Shown: in pieces, positions 26,123-34,173 of the stretch
Layout of the letters: each line of letters begins with the position of its first letter
How positions within the stretch are numbered: the first letter of the stretch is position 1
Notes under the pieces: generated by a model
The model's input: the letters and a program-made list of their open reading frames with translations, nothing else
Told to the model about the DNA's origin: nothing
The model's database searches: none
Assembly: GCF_014692515.1 (NCBI RefSeq)
Contig: NZ_JACOIK010000001.1
Location: forward strand, 496,001 to 560,000
DNA: 64,000 nt
Direction: 5' to 3'
From: Sphingobacterium micropteri
GTDB taxonomy: Bacteria; Bacteroidota; Bacteroidia; Sphingobacteriales; Sphingobacteriaceae
Translations under genes and position numbers: made by a program

Positions 26123-26204
26123 ACGCTATTCCTCTAAAAATCAACAGACGAAAATACAGTTTTTTGAACAGAAGTAAAATGTTGCGTTGTTAATTCAGGC
26201 CGAT

Positions 26205-26672
26205 TCATTTAAATCGTTTGATGATCTCTTCCAATCGACTATCGGGATAGAAATCCAAAACGTCGAGCAATTTTACCTTTTTGTAATGCGTATGGAGCGT
26301 GTTAATGACAATATTGCAATTTTCCATAACGACTGCAGACGGTACTTTCATGTATAAAAATTCAGATTCGTCAAACCAGTCATCACCGATTTTCTGACAA
26401 TCGTTGTAATTTCTGAAGGATCGCCAGTTTTTAGGTAGATCGGAAAGCTTTACTTCAGGAAAAGGAAGTTTGGAAGGGATTTCTATTACCATAACCCGAA
26501 AATCCGTATTAAAACCGAATCCTCGCCTGTGAGCCATGTTTTCCAGATAGGCCAGCGATATGCTTTCGGACGTATATAACACCTTCTTGCCTTCACTATT
26601 CCAGCGCCCCGCAAGACCGCTGGCAAATAGTGTGTCGGCATATTTTTTATGAACAATACGGTATACCAACAT
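26205..26672 (-). CDS. RES-domain toxin (NAD+-degrading type)
   Basis: Toxin of the Xre/RES type II toxin-antitoxin class, 155 residues. The RES fold is visible as VYRIVHKKYADTLFASGLAGRW, VLYTSESISLAYLENMAH and ESEFLYMKVPSAVV; the conserved Arg (YRIV), Glu/Tyr region (TSESISLAYLE) and Ser (VPSAVV) give the family its name. Characterised relatives degrade NAD+ by phosphorolysis; that activity here is inferred. The start codon abuts the antitoxin stop with no gap (TAA then ATG), so translation is coupled. Confidence 0.88.
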   Translation of the reverse strand: MLVYRIVHKKYADTLFASGLAGRWNSEGKKVLYTSESISLAYLENMAHRRGFGFNTDFRVMVIEIPSKLPFPEVKLSDLPKNWRSFRNYNDCQKIGDDWFDESEFLYMKVPSAVVMENCNIVINTLHTHYKKVKLLDVLDFYPDSRLEEIIKRFK

Positions 26673-27146
26673 TTATACAGGGTATCCGGTAGCGAGTTTT
26701 TCTATCTCTTCCTGTATCATATCTACACCGCCGGGTGTGGTCATGAAATCGAGGGGTGTTTCTTCGGAATCCCAGAAAGGACGGCGCAACCAAAGGTTAA
26801 ACTCTTCAAAAGAACCAAAAATTTCAGCTCCGTATTGATATAAATTGATCAATTTTAATAAGTGTTCGCTGTAGTTGGCGTCTAAATTTTTTTGTTGGTC
26901 ACGATAATTGCTGATCGTCCTGGGGGATAAATTAATAATAGCTGCCAGTGTTTTTTCGGGCATTTTGATAGCATCTGCCAGCGCATAAAAAACATCGGTA
27001 TCTACGCCTTCCCGGGCCTTTTTGAGTAGGGTGTAATCGTTCTTTATGGATAGCTTCCTTAAGCTTGGATAGCTTTCATAGCGTATGGCGGCCTCGGATG
27101 TGATGCTGGCCTTATGCTCGGTTTTATAGGGTTTTGCTTTCATCAT
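26673..27146 (-). CDS. Xre/MbcA/ParS-type antitoxin (DUF2384)
   Basis: Antitoxin partner of the RES toxin, 157 residues. The middle carries an HTH-like segment (MPEKTLAAIINLSPRTISNY) and the C terminus holds the DUF2384 toxin-binding domain (LLKLINLYQYGAEIFGSFEE, then FNLWLRRPFWDSEETPLDF and MTTPGGVDMIQEEIEKL). These proteins neutralise the RES toxin and usually repress their own operon. Two Mets are adjacent (27146 and 27143); an unusually strong Shine-Dalgarno is placed to use the first. Antitoxin first, toxin second is the usual order. Confidence 0.88.
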   Translation of the reverse strand: MMKAKPYKTEHKASITSEAAIRYESYPSLRKLSIKNDYTLLKKAREGVDTDVFYALADAIKMPEKTLAAIINLSPRTISNYRDQQKNLDANYSEHLLKLINLYQYGAEIFGSFEEFNLWLRRPFWDSEETPLDFMTTPGGVDMIQEEIEKLATGYPV

Positions 27147-27151
27147 GGAAT

Positions 27152-27160
27152 ACCTCCTTT
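27152..27160 (-). promoter_or_regulatory. Strong Shine-Dalgarno of the antitoxin gene
   Basis: The minus strand reads AAAGGAGGT ending 5 bases before the ATG at 27146. This is a near-perfect anti-16S match in a genome where most genes here lack one, and it sets the antitoxin start. Confidence 0.7.
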
Positions 27161-27163
27161 ATT

Positions 27164-27171
27164 CAAATATA
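27164..27171 (-). promoter_or_regulatory. Candidate -7 box for the toxin-antitoxin operon
   Basis: The minus strand reads TATATTTG, matching TAnnTTTG, directly upstream of the Shine-Dalgarno. That would place the transcript start within the Shine-Dalgarno itself, so either the leader is minimal or this box is not the promoter used. Confidence 0.25.
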
Positions 27172-27376
27172 GTATTTTTTCTTGTTTAAAAGTGAATTTT
27201 TTCCATTTTTGTACTTGAAATCGACAAGCTTACTTAAAGCTCTGTAAACAAGAACGTTTTTTTTTGCGAAAATATACCCCTTACCGAAAGACCGTTTTAA
27301 CTGAAAAAAGCAATCTAAAGGCTACTTAAATGCAGTTTTTAAGCTTATTTTTTCGAAATAAGAAAACGCTTTTTCA

Positions 27377-27458
27377 CCAACAAATGAACTTTATTCCCCA
27401 ACAAATAGTTCTTAATCTGCAAATAGAGTTTGTAAGCACTAACAGATGGTCTTTATTC
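27377..27458. repeat. Four degenerate 20-21 bp tandem units
   Basis: Units start at 27377, 27398, 27418 and 27438 and follow a pattern like CCAACAAATGAACTTTATTC. The second is CCAACAAATAGTTCTTAATC; the third and fourth are more diverged (TGCAAATAGAGTTTGTAAGC and ACTAACAGATGGTCTTTATT). The period of about two helical turns would put each unit on the same face of the DNA. The array ends just before the receiver-domain fragment. Confidence 0.5.
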
Positions 27459-27465
27459 ACCCAAA

Positions 27466-27561
27466 CATATCGCCATCGTAGACGACCACGCGCTTTTTCG
27501 TAAAGGACTGGCTGGACTCATCAACTGTTTTCCGGGTTATCAAGTCGTCTTGGAAGAGTGA
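27466..27561 (+). pseudogene. Truncated response-regulator receiver fragment
   Basis: An in-frame stretch reads KHIAIVDDHALFRKGLAGLI followed by NCFPGYQVVLEE and a TGA at 27559-27561. This is the exact N terminus of a NarL/LuxR-type response regulator, with the Asp-Asp pair of the acidic pocket and the FRKGL helix. There is no start codon in frame and nothing of the phospho-acceptor, remaining receiver or HTH follows, so it is a remnant of about 32 codons. Confidence 0.7.
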
Positions 27562-27631
27562 AACGAGTTCAATTCTGTTTAGGAATAGACAAGAAAAGAT
27601 AGCCGAACCATACTCAGCCTTGATTTATGGA

Positions 27632-27705
27632 TTTGTGCTTATTTTGGTATCCATGAGCTCACTTCGTTCGGTTTTTGCTTCGTTTTTTATCAAGAAAAAA
27701 TGAAG
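27632..27705. repeat. Dispersed hairpin repeat, family 1 copy A
   Basis: Shares a head of about 45 bases (TTATTTT-GT, CATGAGCTC, GTCGGTTT-like) with the copy at 42737-42802. It ends in a stem CTTCGTTTTTT/AAAAAATGAAG with one G-T pair and a 6-base loop. The arm sequence differs from copy B but the fold is conserved, as expected for a repeat under structural constraint or a terminator-like element. Confidence 0.55.
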
Positions 27706-27728
27706 AAGAAAACCTTCTTTATGGAACA

Positions 27729-28688
27729 TTAACGTAAAACATGTTTTACCCCTTCAAAGGTCATTTTTACCGGATTGATATAACCCTGTTCGTCAAAAGT
27801 CATGCGTTCGATACAGGTTTCCCGTTCGTGCGCCTCCGTCTTATCCAATGGTCTGCGATGGTAAACGATATAATAGGTGTCCTCGTTAGGGATTTTGATA
27901 ACCGAATGATGCCCGGCACCAGTCGCGATATCCTTATCTTGTTCCAAAATGGTTGCAATGCGTTTAAACGGACCAAACGGGCTATCGGCTATCGCATAGG
28001 CGACTTTATAATCTGGTCCGGTCCAACCGCCTTCTGACCACATGAAATAATATTTATTGTCGCGAATAAACATGAAAGGACCTTCCACATAATTTTCCGG
28101 TGTCACTTCTTTATAGATGGTGCCGTCGTCAAAAGGCACCAAGCTTTTGAAGTCATCGCTTAGTTTCACCACATTACAATGACGCCAGCCACCATAAAAC
28201 ATATAATACTGACCGTCTTTATCTTTAAAAACAAATTGGTCGATGGGTTGAGCACCATGGACAATATCATTAATCAACGGCTTACCCAGCAAATCCTTGT
28301 ACGGACCTTCGGGTCGGTCGGCAACTGACACACCTATACCGCCAATTTCGCCTTCGTGAACATCATTCGCGGCAAAGAAAAAATAGTATTTACCACCTTT
28401 TTCGATAATACTAGGTGCCCACATGGCTTTGTGTGCCCATTTCACTTCCGATGTATCAATGATCCGAGGATGTTTTTTCCAGTTGACTAAATCTGTAGAA
28501 GAAAAAGCGTCGAACAATACCTGTTGTTCATATGGTGCGGAGTAGGTCGGGAAAATCCAATAGGTATTATCGTATACAATGCCTTCGGGATCCGCATACC
28601 ACCCCGGGAAAATGGGGTTCTGCTGGGCTGATACATTTGACCATACGAATAAGAAATAAAAACAGGTAAAAAACGTTACTTTATTCAT
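27729..28688 (-). CDS. Exported glycoside hydrolase family 43-like protein
   Basis: A 319-residue secreted five-bladed beta-propeller glycosidase. The signal peptide ends at NVSAQQ. The three GH43 acidic residues can be placed: the Asp of PGWYADPEG (base), the Asp of GAQPIDQFVFKDKDG (modulator) and the Glu of YVEGPFMFIRDNKYY (acid). Family members act on alpha-L-arabinosyl or beta-D-xylosyl linkages of plant polysaccharides; the substrate here is not evident. It stands alone, not in a visible SusCD-type locus. Confidence 0.88.
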   Translation of the reverse strand: MNKVTFFTCFYFLFVWSNVSAQQNPIFPGWYADPEGIVYDNTYWIFPTYSAPYEQQVLFDAFSSTDLVNWKKHPRIIDTSEVKWAHKAMWAPSIIEKGGKYYFFFAANDVHEGEIGGIGVSVADRPEGPYKDLLGKPLINDIVHGAQPIDQFVFKDKDGQYYMFYGGWRHCNVVKLSDDFKSLVPFDDGTIYKEVTPENYVEGPFMFIRDNKYYFMWSEGGWTGPDYKVAYAIADSPFGPFKRIATILEQDKDIATGAGHHSVIKIPNEDTYYIVYHRRPLDKTEAHERETCIERMTFDEQGYINPVKMTFEGVKHVLR

Positions 28689-28743
28689 TGTGCTCGGATT
28701 ATATTCGCTTTAAAGATAGAAAAATAATCACTTTTTTACGTAT

Positions 28744-29067
28744 TTATAATCCTAATTGTTCTTTTCCGGCGTCGCTGATGTTGTCGATACTCCACTCGGG
28801 TTCCCATACGAGTTCTATTTTCGTTTGACGTTCGGGAAAAGCCCGCTGCAAAACGTTAATAACACCCTGTTCTATAGCGTCGCCCATCGGACAATGGGGT
28901 GTGGAAAGTGTCATGCGGACGGTAATGGCTTTCGGATCGTTAAAATCAAGTCCGTACACCAAACCCATATCCACGATGTTAATGTTCAACTCGGGGTCGA
29001 TGACCTCCATGAGGGCAAGATTCGCCCGAAGCTGCTCTTGTGCATAAGGGTTTGTTAAAGATATCAT
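28744..29067 (-). CDS. DUF59/MIP18-family metal-sulfur cluster assembly factor
   Basis: A 107-residue protein with the DUF59 features MEVIDPELNINIVDMGLVYG and VRMTLSTPHCPMGDAIEQGV, including the reactive Cys of T-x-x-x-C-P. Relatives (SufT, PaaD, MIP18) help insert or mature Fe-S clusters. Its start overlaps the stop of the oxidase-like membrane protein gene by 4 bases, and it is the third gene of the ric operon, which fits a role in Fe-S repair under nitrosative stress. Confidence 0.88.
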   Translation of the reverse strand: MISLTNPYAQEQLRANLALMEVIDPELNINIVDMGLVYGLDFNDPKAITVRMTLSTPHCPMGDAIEQGVINVLQRAFPERQTKIELVWEPEWSIDNISDAGKEQLGL

Positions 29068-30329
29068 AGTGTCACTTGGCTTTTATGAAATATAACACGA
29101 AAAACATTATAACCATACACTAAAGAGACGATAATCCAAAGAATCCCGGTTATCTGTAATAGATTAGCTTGTTCTAAAACAATACCCGCACACGTGAGTA
29201 ATAATGTGCTAAGGTATAGATAATATTGATAAGGAATCAACCCACCGTGATAGAGATCCTTTGGCATGGGTATTTTTATTTTCCCGTTTAGGTTTTTATA
29301 CCGTTTGTTCCAAATGATAAACGGAAGTGTTTTAAATGTTTTGCCGAGAATAATACCCGTGATCCATCCTAAAAAAATCAAGGTGCCATATAGAGAAGCC
29401 CATTTTGTTTGCGGATATAGGAGGATAATTGGGATGAACATAAAAGCGAGACTTAAACACAAGGATGAAATACCGGCATGTTTCATTAACAGATCTACGT
29501 TTTTGCGTGCACGGTGTTTGTAAGTATCGATGATATAAAGCAACCAACAGGCGGTTCCCGATGCGATTAATATAGCATATAGCAGCATGCGCAAGCCAAT
29601 GGGATTAAAATAACCGTCCGCTAGAAAAAGAATAAGTCCCACGTTTTGTAGGATCAATGCCGCATACAATAACCTCGTTTTTTGGGATTTTCCCAATAGA
29701 AACATCGGGATAAGTTTCGCGCCTACACCGCATATTAATTGTAAAAACCAACCCGCGATACCCGCATGTGCATGTAGTTTGAGGATATCCAAGTGGTTTT
29801 GAGGGATAAACCTATATCGGAGATTGATGGCAAGTAGTAGACCGACCGTCGTCGTAAAACAGAGCCAAAAGGCAGAGAGTAGCAAGAAATGTTGATTTAC
29901 CTGCGATTTATTGGAGTCGTTAGTCGTTTGATAAAGATTGAATGTGTATAAGTAGCCACTGCATACGACAAAGGTTCCCGATGTAATCATTAACCATCCC
30001 ATGTCAAACCACCAAAAAGACCAGATCATGCCGCAGGTACCGATGGTTAATAGGAGATAGGATAGGAATGCTAATTTTGTGCTAAACAATTCGCGCTCGC
30101 ATATAACGGGAAGTAACTGATATGCTGCACCGAAAATAACCATCGTGCCCCATCCTAATGCGGCCGTATGCACAATCGCTAAGATTGATGGATGAAAATA
30201 ATGACCGGTAAGTTCTGTAGCGGAAAGAAAAAGAAGAACGCAAAGCAAAAAAAAGAACACGGCCGCTGTTCCGTAAAAGGGAATAACGGCGAGTTCTTTA
30301 GGTGCTTTGTTTACAAATATATCGGCCAT
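29064..30329 (-). CDS. Heme-copper-oxidase subunit I-like membrane protein
   Basis: A 421-residue polytopic membrane protein with about 12 helices. Conserved histidines sit in helices in the manner of cytochrome oxidase subunit I relatives: HPSILAIVHTAALGWGTMVI, LDILKLHAHAGIAGWFLQLI and YGAAYQLLPV-like segments. A full set of catalytic ligands (heme, CuB) is not evident, so it may be a heme-binding relative rather than an oxidase. It sits 6 bases after ric and overlaps the DUF59 gene, so it is part of that operon. The 38661 gene encodes a second protein of similar type at the other end of the nos locus. Confidence 0.65.
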   Translation of the reverse strand: MADIFVNKAPKELAVIPFYGTAAVFFFLLCVLLFLSATELTGHYFHPSILAIVHTAALGWGTMVIFGAAYQLLPVICERELFSTKLAFLSYLLLTIGTCGMIWSFWWFDMGWLMITSGTFVVCSGYLYTFNLYQTTNDSNKSQVNQHFLLLSAFWLCFTTTVGLLLAINLRYRFIPQNHLDILKLHAHAGIAGWFLQLICGVGAKLIPMFLLGKSQKTRLLYAALILQNVGLILFLADGYFNPIGLRMLLYAILIASGTACWLLYIIDTYKHRARKNVDLLMKHAGISSLCLSLAFMFIPIILLYPQTKWASLYGTLIFLGWITGIILGKTFKTLPFIIWNKRYKNLNGKIKIPMPKDLYHGGLIPYQYYLYLSTLLLTCAGIVLEQANLLQITGILWIIVSLVYGYNVFRVIFHKSQVTL

Positions 30330-30335
30330 TCTGCT

Positions 30336-31268
30336 TTATCCGGCATGAAGCTGTTCACGACAGGTTTCGATAACCTTTGGAAACAAAATATTATTTTCCA
30401 GGTGGATGTGTTGGAATAAATCCTGTTCGAAAGCTTTCATCTGCTCATAGAGATAGGTATAGGAATTACAGGCATGTGCTGGAAGTTCATAGTCTTTTGT
30501 TAATTTACGAAAATGGACTAATTCCGCTCCGGCATCCTCGTGTTCATGTTGCAGTTCGTCGATAATCTGCTTGATCTCTTCGTTTTCAAGTGAAGATAAA
30601 TCTTTGGTGGCGGGGAAGAGAAGTGCTTCTTCTTTCGCAATATGTTGGTACAGATCGGCCATGAAATGGTGTGTGTCTTTTGCAAACGCAACGAGTTCAG
30701 GACTTTCATTACCGTGACGGGATGCAACCTTGTTGGCCAGTTGTTCTATAATAGGGCCGAATTCGCGGATGTAGCCGTGATGTATGTTTTTGATATAGTC
30801 GGCAAGAAAGGAAATATCCCATCCGTTGAAATTGAGGTGTACAGATACGTTTCCTTGGGTTTCACTTTTTGTAAGTTCATCACGCAAAGCTTCTTCCGTG
30901 AGACCTACAGTAGCAGCGGCTTCTTTTAACGTAACCTTTCCGCCACAGCAAAAATCTATCCCTAGTTTTTTGAAAACTTCTGATTTGCGCATATCAGCAG
31001 CGGCAATTTCGCCGACAGTCTCCGGTGTACTTTCAGAAACCGGTTTCGAAATGTTTACACGCCACCATTCTGGGCCAGATTCTAGATATTCCCAAGTAAA
31101 GATGTTACCTCTTTCGCCTAGTAATTGGTAATATAATGGACGTGGATCGTGATCGTTCACGATAATAAAAGACTCACCGCCTTCTAAAGCATCGAAATGC
31201 GCAAATATAGTTGGATGCTTTAATCGTGGTTCAATCGTAGTGACATTTAATATGGCTGTTTTTATCAT
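30336..31268 (-). CDS. ric: Iron-sulfur cluster repair di-iron protein with N-terminal DUF2249 domain
   Basis: A RIC/ScdA/YtfE protein of 310 residues that repairs Fe-S clusters damaged by nitric oxide or oxidants. Residues 1-75 are a DUF2249 domain (IFAHFDALEGGESFIIVNDH, then DPRPLYYQL). Residues about 80-140 are the ScdA_N domain with the SEVFKKLGIDFCCGGKVTLK motif. The rest is a hemerythrin-like four-helix bundle with iron-ligand histidines (NIHHGYIREFGP, KDTHHFMADLYQHIAKEEAL, LQHEHEDAGAEL, HIHLENNILFP). The usual E. coli protein lacks DUF2249. First gene of the ric operon; a candidate operator and -7 box lie just upstream. Confidence 0.92.
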   Translation of the reverse strand: MIKTAILNVTTIEPRLKHPTIFAHFDALEGGESFIIVNDHDPRPLYYQLLGERGNIFTWEYLESGPEWWRVNISKPVSESTPETVGEIAAADMRKSEVFKKLGIDFCCGGKVTLKEAAATVGLTEEALRDELTKSETQGNVSVHLNFNGWDISFLADYIKNIHHGYIREFGPIIEQLANKVASRHGNESPELVAFAKDTHHFMADLYQHIAKEEALLFPATKDLSSLENEEIKQIIDELQHEHEDAGAELVHFRKLTKDYELPAHACNSYTYLYEQMKAFEQDLFQHIHLENNILFPKVIETCREQLHAG

Positions 31269-31298
31269 AGCATTTATGTATTAATATGAATTATTACA

Positions 31299-31345
31299 CA
31301 AAGTTATATCGTTGATGTATAGTGTTTTATGCGTGGGCTCATATT
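31299..31345 (-). promoter_or_regulatory. Promoter and dyad operator of the ric operon
   Basis: On the minus strand TAACTTTG (31299-31306) matches TAnnTTTG, 31 bases before the ric ATG. The plus-strand sequence TTTATGCGTGGGCTCATATT (31326-31345) is an imperfect dyad 19 bases further upstream, centred near -43. The cytochrome c/nosZ promoter has the same two elements with almost the same spacing and 15 of 20 identical dyad bases. Confidence 0.6.
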
Positions 31346-31386
31346 GGCTTCAACACATGTCAGAACGATGTCAGAATGCGTAGTGA

Positions 31387-32157
31387 TTAAAGATCTTTTT
31401 TCTTAAAATACCGGGTAGCAAACCAAAGAGGGAGTGCCGTCCATAACAACATCACCAAACCGGTGATCAACATCCCCATATGGGTACCGAAGAAATCCCG
31501 AAAGATAGCTCCCGTATAACCCATCATGGCGGAGAGGTCGATTTCTAATAAAATCAAGATACGGCTGATGTCTATCGGATTAAGCATCGATACGGCGATC
31601 ATTATTTTTTCGATAGGATAGTCGGCAAATTGAAATAGTAGAAACAGCAACATCGCATCAAAAATCAACGCGAAGTACAACCATAAAATGATAGCCAGAC
31701 CAATGCCTTTAGATTTATCCCGGATACGTACCGCGGTCCATGTTGCAATGGATACAAATATCAGGGATAATAATAGGCCGCCGATAACGAGTGTGATGCC
31801 TGACAAGCTATAGGCAAAGATAAAGGTAGGGATACCTACACCAATAAAAAAAGCCAGTGTCATAGCAGTAGCGAGCCCAATGAATATGCTGAGCCATATA
31901 CTTTGCCGTTTTAGAGGTTGGCTGACGAGCAGTGCAATAAATTCAGCACTGTTGTACAGGTAAATGCTGGAAAATACAATACAAACCAGTGGCACGACAA
32001 AAAGAACCAGATTAAGCATACTTGCGATGCCTTTGTCGGTATTGTCTTCCATGAGGAAGATACTTAGGGAAAGTGTAAGAAGCACCAAGGTGTAGAACAG
32101 TATGGTGCGATTACGCAACAGATCGGAAATAACGTACTTGATAATCTTATTGTTCAT
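31387..32157 (-). CDS. nosY: NosY-type ABC transporter permease
   Basis: A 256-residue inner-membrane protein with six hydrophobic segments; permease part of the NosDFY complex needed for maturing the copper centre of nitrous oxide reductase. The typical ABC-2 pattern is seen: ISDLLRNRTILFYTLVLLTL, FSSIYLYNSAEFIALLVSQP, LPLWFATRYFKKKDL. It overlaps nosF by 11 bases. Last gene of the nosZ operon; the ric promoter lies just past its stop. Confidence 0.92.
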   Translation of the reverse strand: MNNKIIKYVISDLLRNRTILFYTLVLLTLSLSIFLMEDNTDKGIASMLNLVLFVVPLVCIVFSSIYLYNSAEFIALLVSQPLKRQSIWLSIFIGLATAMTLAFFIGVGIPTFIFAYSLSGITLVIGGLLLSLIFVSIATWTAVRIRDKSKGIGLAIILWLYFALIFDAMLLFLLFQFADYPIEKIMIAVSMLNPIDISRILILLEIDLSAMMGYTGAIFRDFFGTHMGMLITGLVMLLWTALPLWFATRYFKKKDL

Positions 32158-32887
32158 GGATAACTTCTTTGGTAAACATCGTTTTATACCCCATAACGTG
32201 GGCGATCGCTCTGGATAATTTATCGGTGCCGGTATCTGCTTTCAATTCCGCTAGAGATTTATGAAAACGCAGCTCGCCGTCTTGCATATAGATGATTTGG
32301 GAAACGAGATCATCCAAGTCACTCAATACATGTGACGTAATCAAAATAAGTTTGTTTTTTTCTTTTTCCCGGATAATTTTCTCTTTGAGGATTTCGGTAG
32401 CCACAGGGTCTAATCCAGCTGTTGGTTCATCCAGAATCAACACTTTCGGATTAAACATAAAAGCGAGACAGGCACTTACTTTTTGTCGTGTTCCACCAGA
32501 TAGGGTGCGCATACGTTTGTCTAACATGGTCTCGAGTTCAAATTTTTCGTAGAGTTCGTTGTCGAGTAGGTGAGAAGGTGTTTTGCGTATATCGATCATC
32601 ATGTCCAATACTTGGCCAATGCTCATGTTCTCCGGATACTCACCTTTTTGCGGCATATAGCCTATGTCGCTGCGGTAGGCCCATTCCCGGTTGATATTTT
32701 TACCTTCAACGTAAATGTTGCCGGAACTGGGAACGACCATGCCCAGAATGGTTTTGATTAAAGTCGTCTTTCCACTGCCATTAGGGCCGATGAGTGAAAT
32801 ACATTGACCAGATGTTAAAGACAAATCGATGTCCTTTAATACCTGTAGCTTACCAAAATGTTTAGAAAGTTTCTCAATTTTAATCAT
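32147..32887 (-). CDS. nosF: NosF-type ABC transporter ATP-binding protein
   Basis: A 246-residue ABC ATPase that powers the NosDFY copper/sulfur maturation system. Walker A SLIGPNGSGKTTLIKTILGM, Q-loop region GYMPQKGEYPENM, signature TLSGGTRQKVSACLAF and Walker B VLILDEPTAGLDP are intact. It is 13 bases after nosD and overlaps nosY, consistent with one transcript. Assignment as NosF rests on this context. Confidence 0.94.
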   Translation of the reverse strand: MIKIEKLSKHFGKLQVLKDIDLSLTSGQCISLIGPNGSGKTTLIKTILGMVVPSSGNIYVEGKNINREWAYRSDIGYMPQKGEYPENMSIGQVLDMMIDIRKTPSHLLDNELYEKFELETMLDKRMRTLSGGTRQKVSACLAFMFNPKVLILDEPTAGLDPVATEILKEKIIREKEKNKLILITSHVLSDLDDLVSQIIYMQDGELRFHKSLAELKADTGTDKLSRAIAHVMGYKTMFTKEVIHEQ

Positions 32888-32900
32888 CGTATAGCAGATT

Positions 32901-34169
32901 TCATCTATTTACTGTTCTTTTATCCGGTTTCATTAACGGATTTTCGTCTTTTAAATTTTCCGGCGTCAAACTTGGAATCATTTTTTCACTGCGATCAAAT
33001 AACGTAACCATAAAACTGCGGAAAAGTAACATAGCCGCCGGGTATCGTTCGACAAGCATGGAGAAAAGGCTAACCGGATGATGTGGCACGTCGCCGATAC
33101 CGTCTTTGTTTAGGTCGTATCCTTCATATTGATCCCAATAATTACCCTTAAAAGTATTGGTCATTTTACCGCCATTGGTAGCAACATCAAAGGTGTTTTG
33201 GATAAAGGTATTCCTGCTTAACGTATTGTGCATACAGCTGGTGAATATCTTGATGGCCCAACCGTTGTTTTCGAAACGGTTTTGCTGTATTTGAATACGG
33301 TTGCTGCCTTCCATGAAGATACCTGTCGTGTTTTTAACGAAGGTATTGTTTTGAATATAACTGTCGGTGATGTCTTTGAGTAGGAGTCCATAGGTGGCAT
33401 CTCCCCAATTCTCTTCAAAGATGTTATGTTCCATGCGCATGCGGTGGGTATACATTACTGCTACACCTGCTCCGTTCGCTTTGAACGTATTATAGTGGTA
33501 TTGATTGTCATGTGAAAACATAAAATGCAGGCCATAGCGGAGATTGTTTTGTGCCCTATTTCGGTCTACCTGTGTATGGGTCACAAATTCCAGGTAAATA
33601 CCGTCACGGTGTCCGGCAATTTCATTGTTGAGAATCGTGATACTGTCGCTCTTCCATGCGTGGATACCATTGCCGACCAGACGTTCCGTTTCTCCGTATG
33701 TCTGGAGCCGGTTATTTTCAATTCGGCAATTTTTTGCATTCTGTAGATAAATTCCGAAAAAATTGTTGTCAAGTATATTGTTTGTTATCGTAATATGCCT
33801 ACCATTATACACTTTGATGGCTGCAATATCTTTGATGGAAGAATGGGCGGAATTTTTAATAGTGAATCCGCTTATGGTAACATGGTTGGCTTCTATGGAA
33901 AGGGGTTCGTGGTTTTTTTGTGCGTCAATAATGGGATTGTTTTTCCCGATAAGCGTCAAGCTTTTGGTGATAAGAATATTTCCTTCTTGATAAAGCCCGC
34001 CATGCACCAAGATTGTATCGCCATTTTTGGCCCTTGTGATGGCTTGGGTAATGGATGAGATAGTGTGCTGTTTACCAACATGAATGGTAGCGGCACCTGT
34101 CGTGCCAACTACCATACATAAACAAACGCATGTAATCAATATATATAATAGAAAATTCTTCATGGCCAT
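32901..34169 (-). CDS. nosD: NosD periplasmic copper-processing protein
   Basis: A 422-residue periplasmic right-handed beta-helix protein (CASH/NosD repeats) needed for CuZ assembly. After a signal peptide (LITCVCLCMVVGTTGAA) come repeated NxITxxxNxxxxN-type rungs, for example RHITITNNILDNNFFGIYLQ and NRIQIQQNRFENNGWAIKIF. The C-terminal segment GNYWDQYEGYDLNKDGIGDV is typical of NosD. Start chosen at 34169 (MAMKNFLL), 4 bases after the nosL stop; 34163 is also possible. The longer frame from 34214 would overlap nosL by about 40 bases. Confidence 0.93.
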   Translation of the reverse strand: MAMKNFLLYILITCVCLCMVVGTTGAATIHVGKQHTISSITQAITRAKNGDTILVHGGLYQEGNILITKSLTLIGKNNPIIDAQKNHEPLSIEANHVTISGFTIKNSAHSSIKDIAAIKVYNGRHITITNNILDNNFFGIYLQNAKNCRIENNRLQTYGETERLVGNGIHAWKSDSITILNNEIAGHRDGIYLEFVTHTQVDRNRAQNNLRYGLHFMFSHDNQYHYNTFKANGAGVAVMYTHRMRMEHNIFEENWGDATYGLLLKDITDSYIQNNTFVKNTTGIFMEGSNRIQIQQNRFENNGWAIKIFTSCMHNTLSRNTFIQNTFDVATNGGKMTNTFKGNYWDQYEGYDLNKDGIGDVPHHPVSLFSMLVERYPAAMLLFRSFMVTLFDRSEKMIPSLTPENLKDENPLMKPDKRTVNR

Positions 34170-34173
34170 ATCT

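Larger units (their letters stand above)
27147..27728. other. 582-base gene-poor scar region
   Basis: Between the antitoxin and the GH43 gene. It holds the antitoxin promoter region, about four degenerate 20-bp tandem units (27377-27458), a receiver-domain fragment (27466-27561) and a dispersed hairpin repeat (27632-27705). The remainder is A/T-rich with no recognised function. The mix suggests a deleted two-component locus. Confidence 0.5.

Noticed and set aside
27377..27458. CRISPR array
   Set aside because: The units are contiguous and degenerate with no spacers, and no cas genes are nearby.
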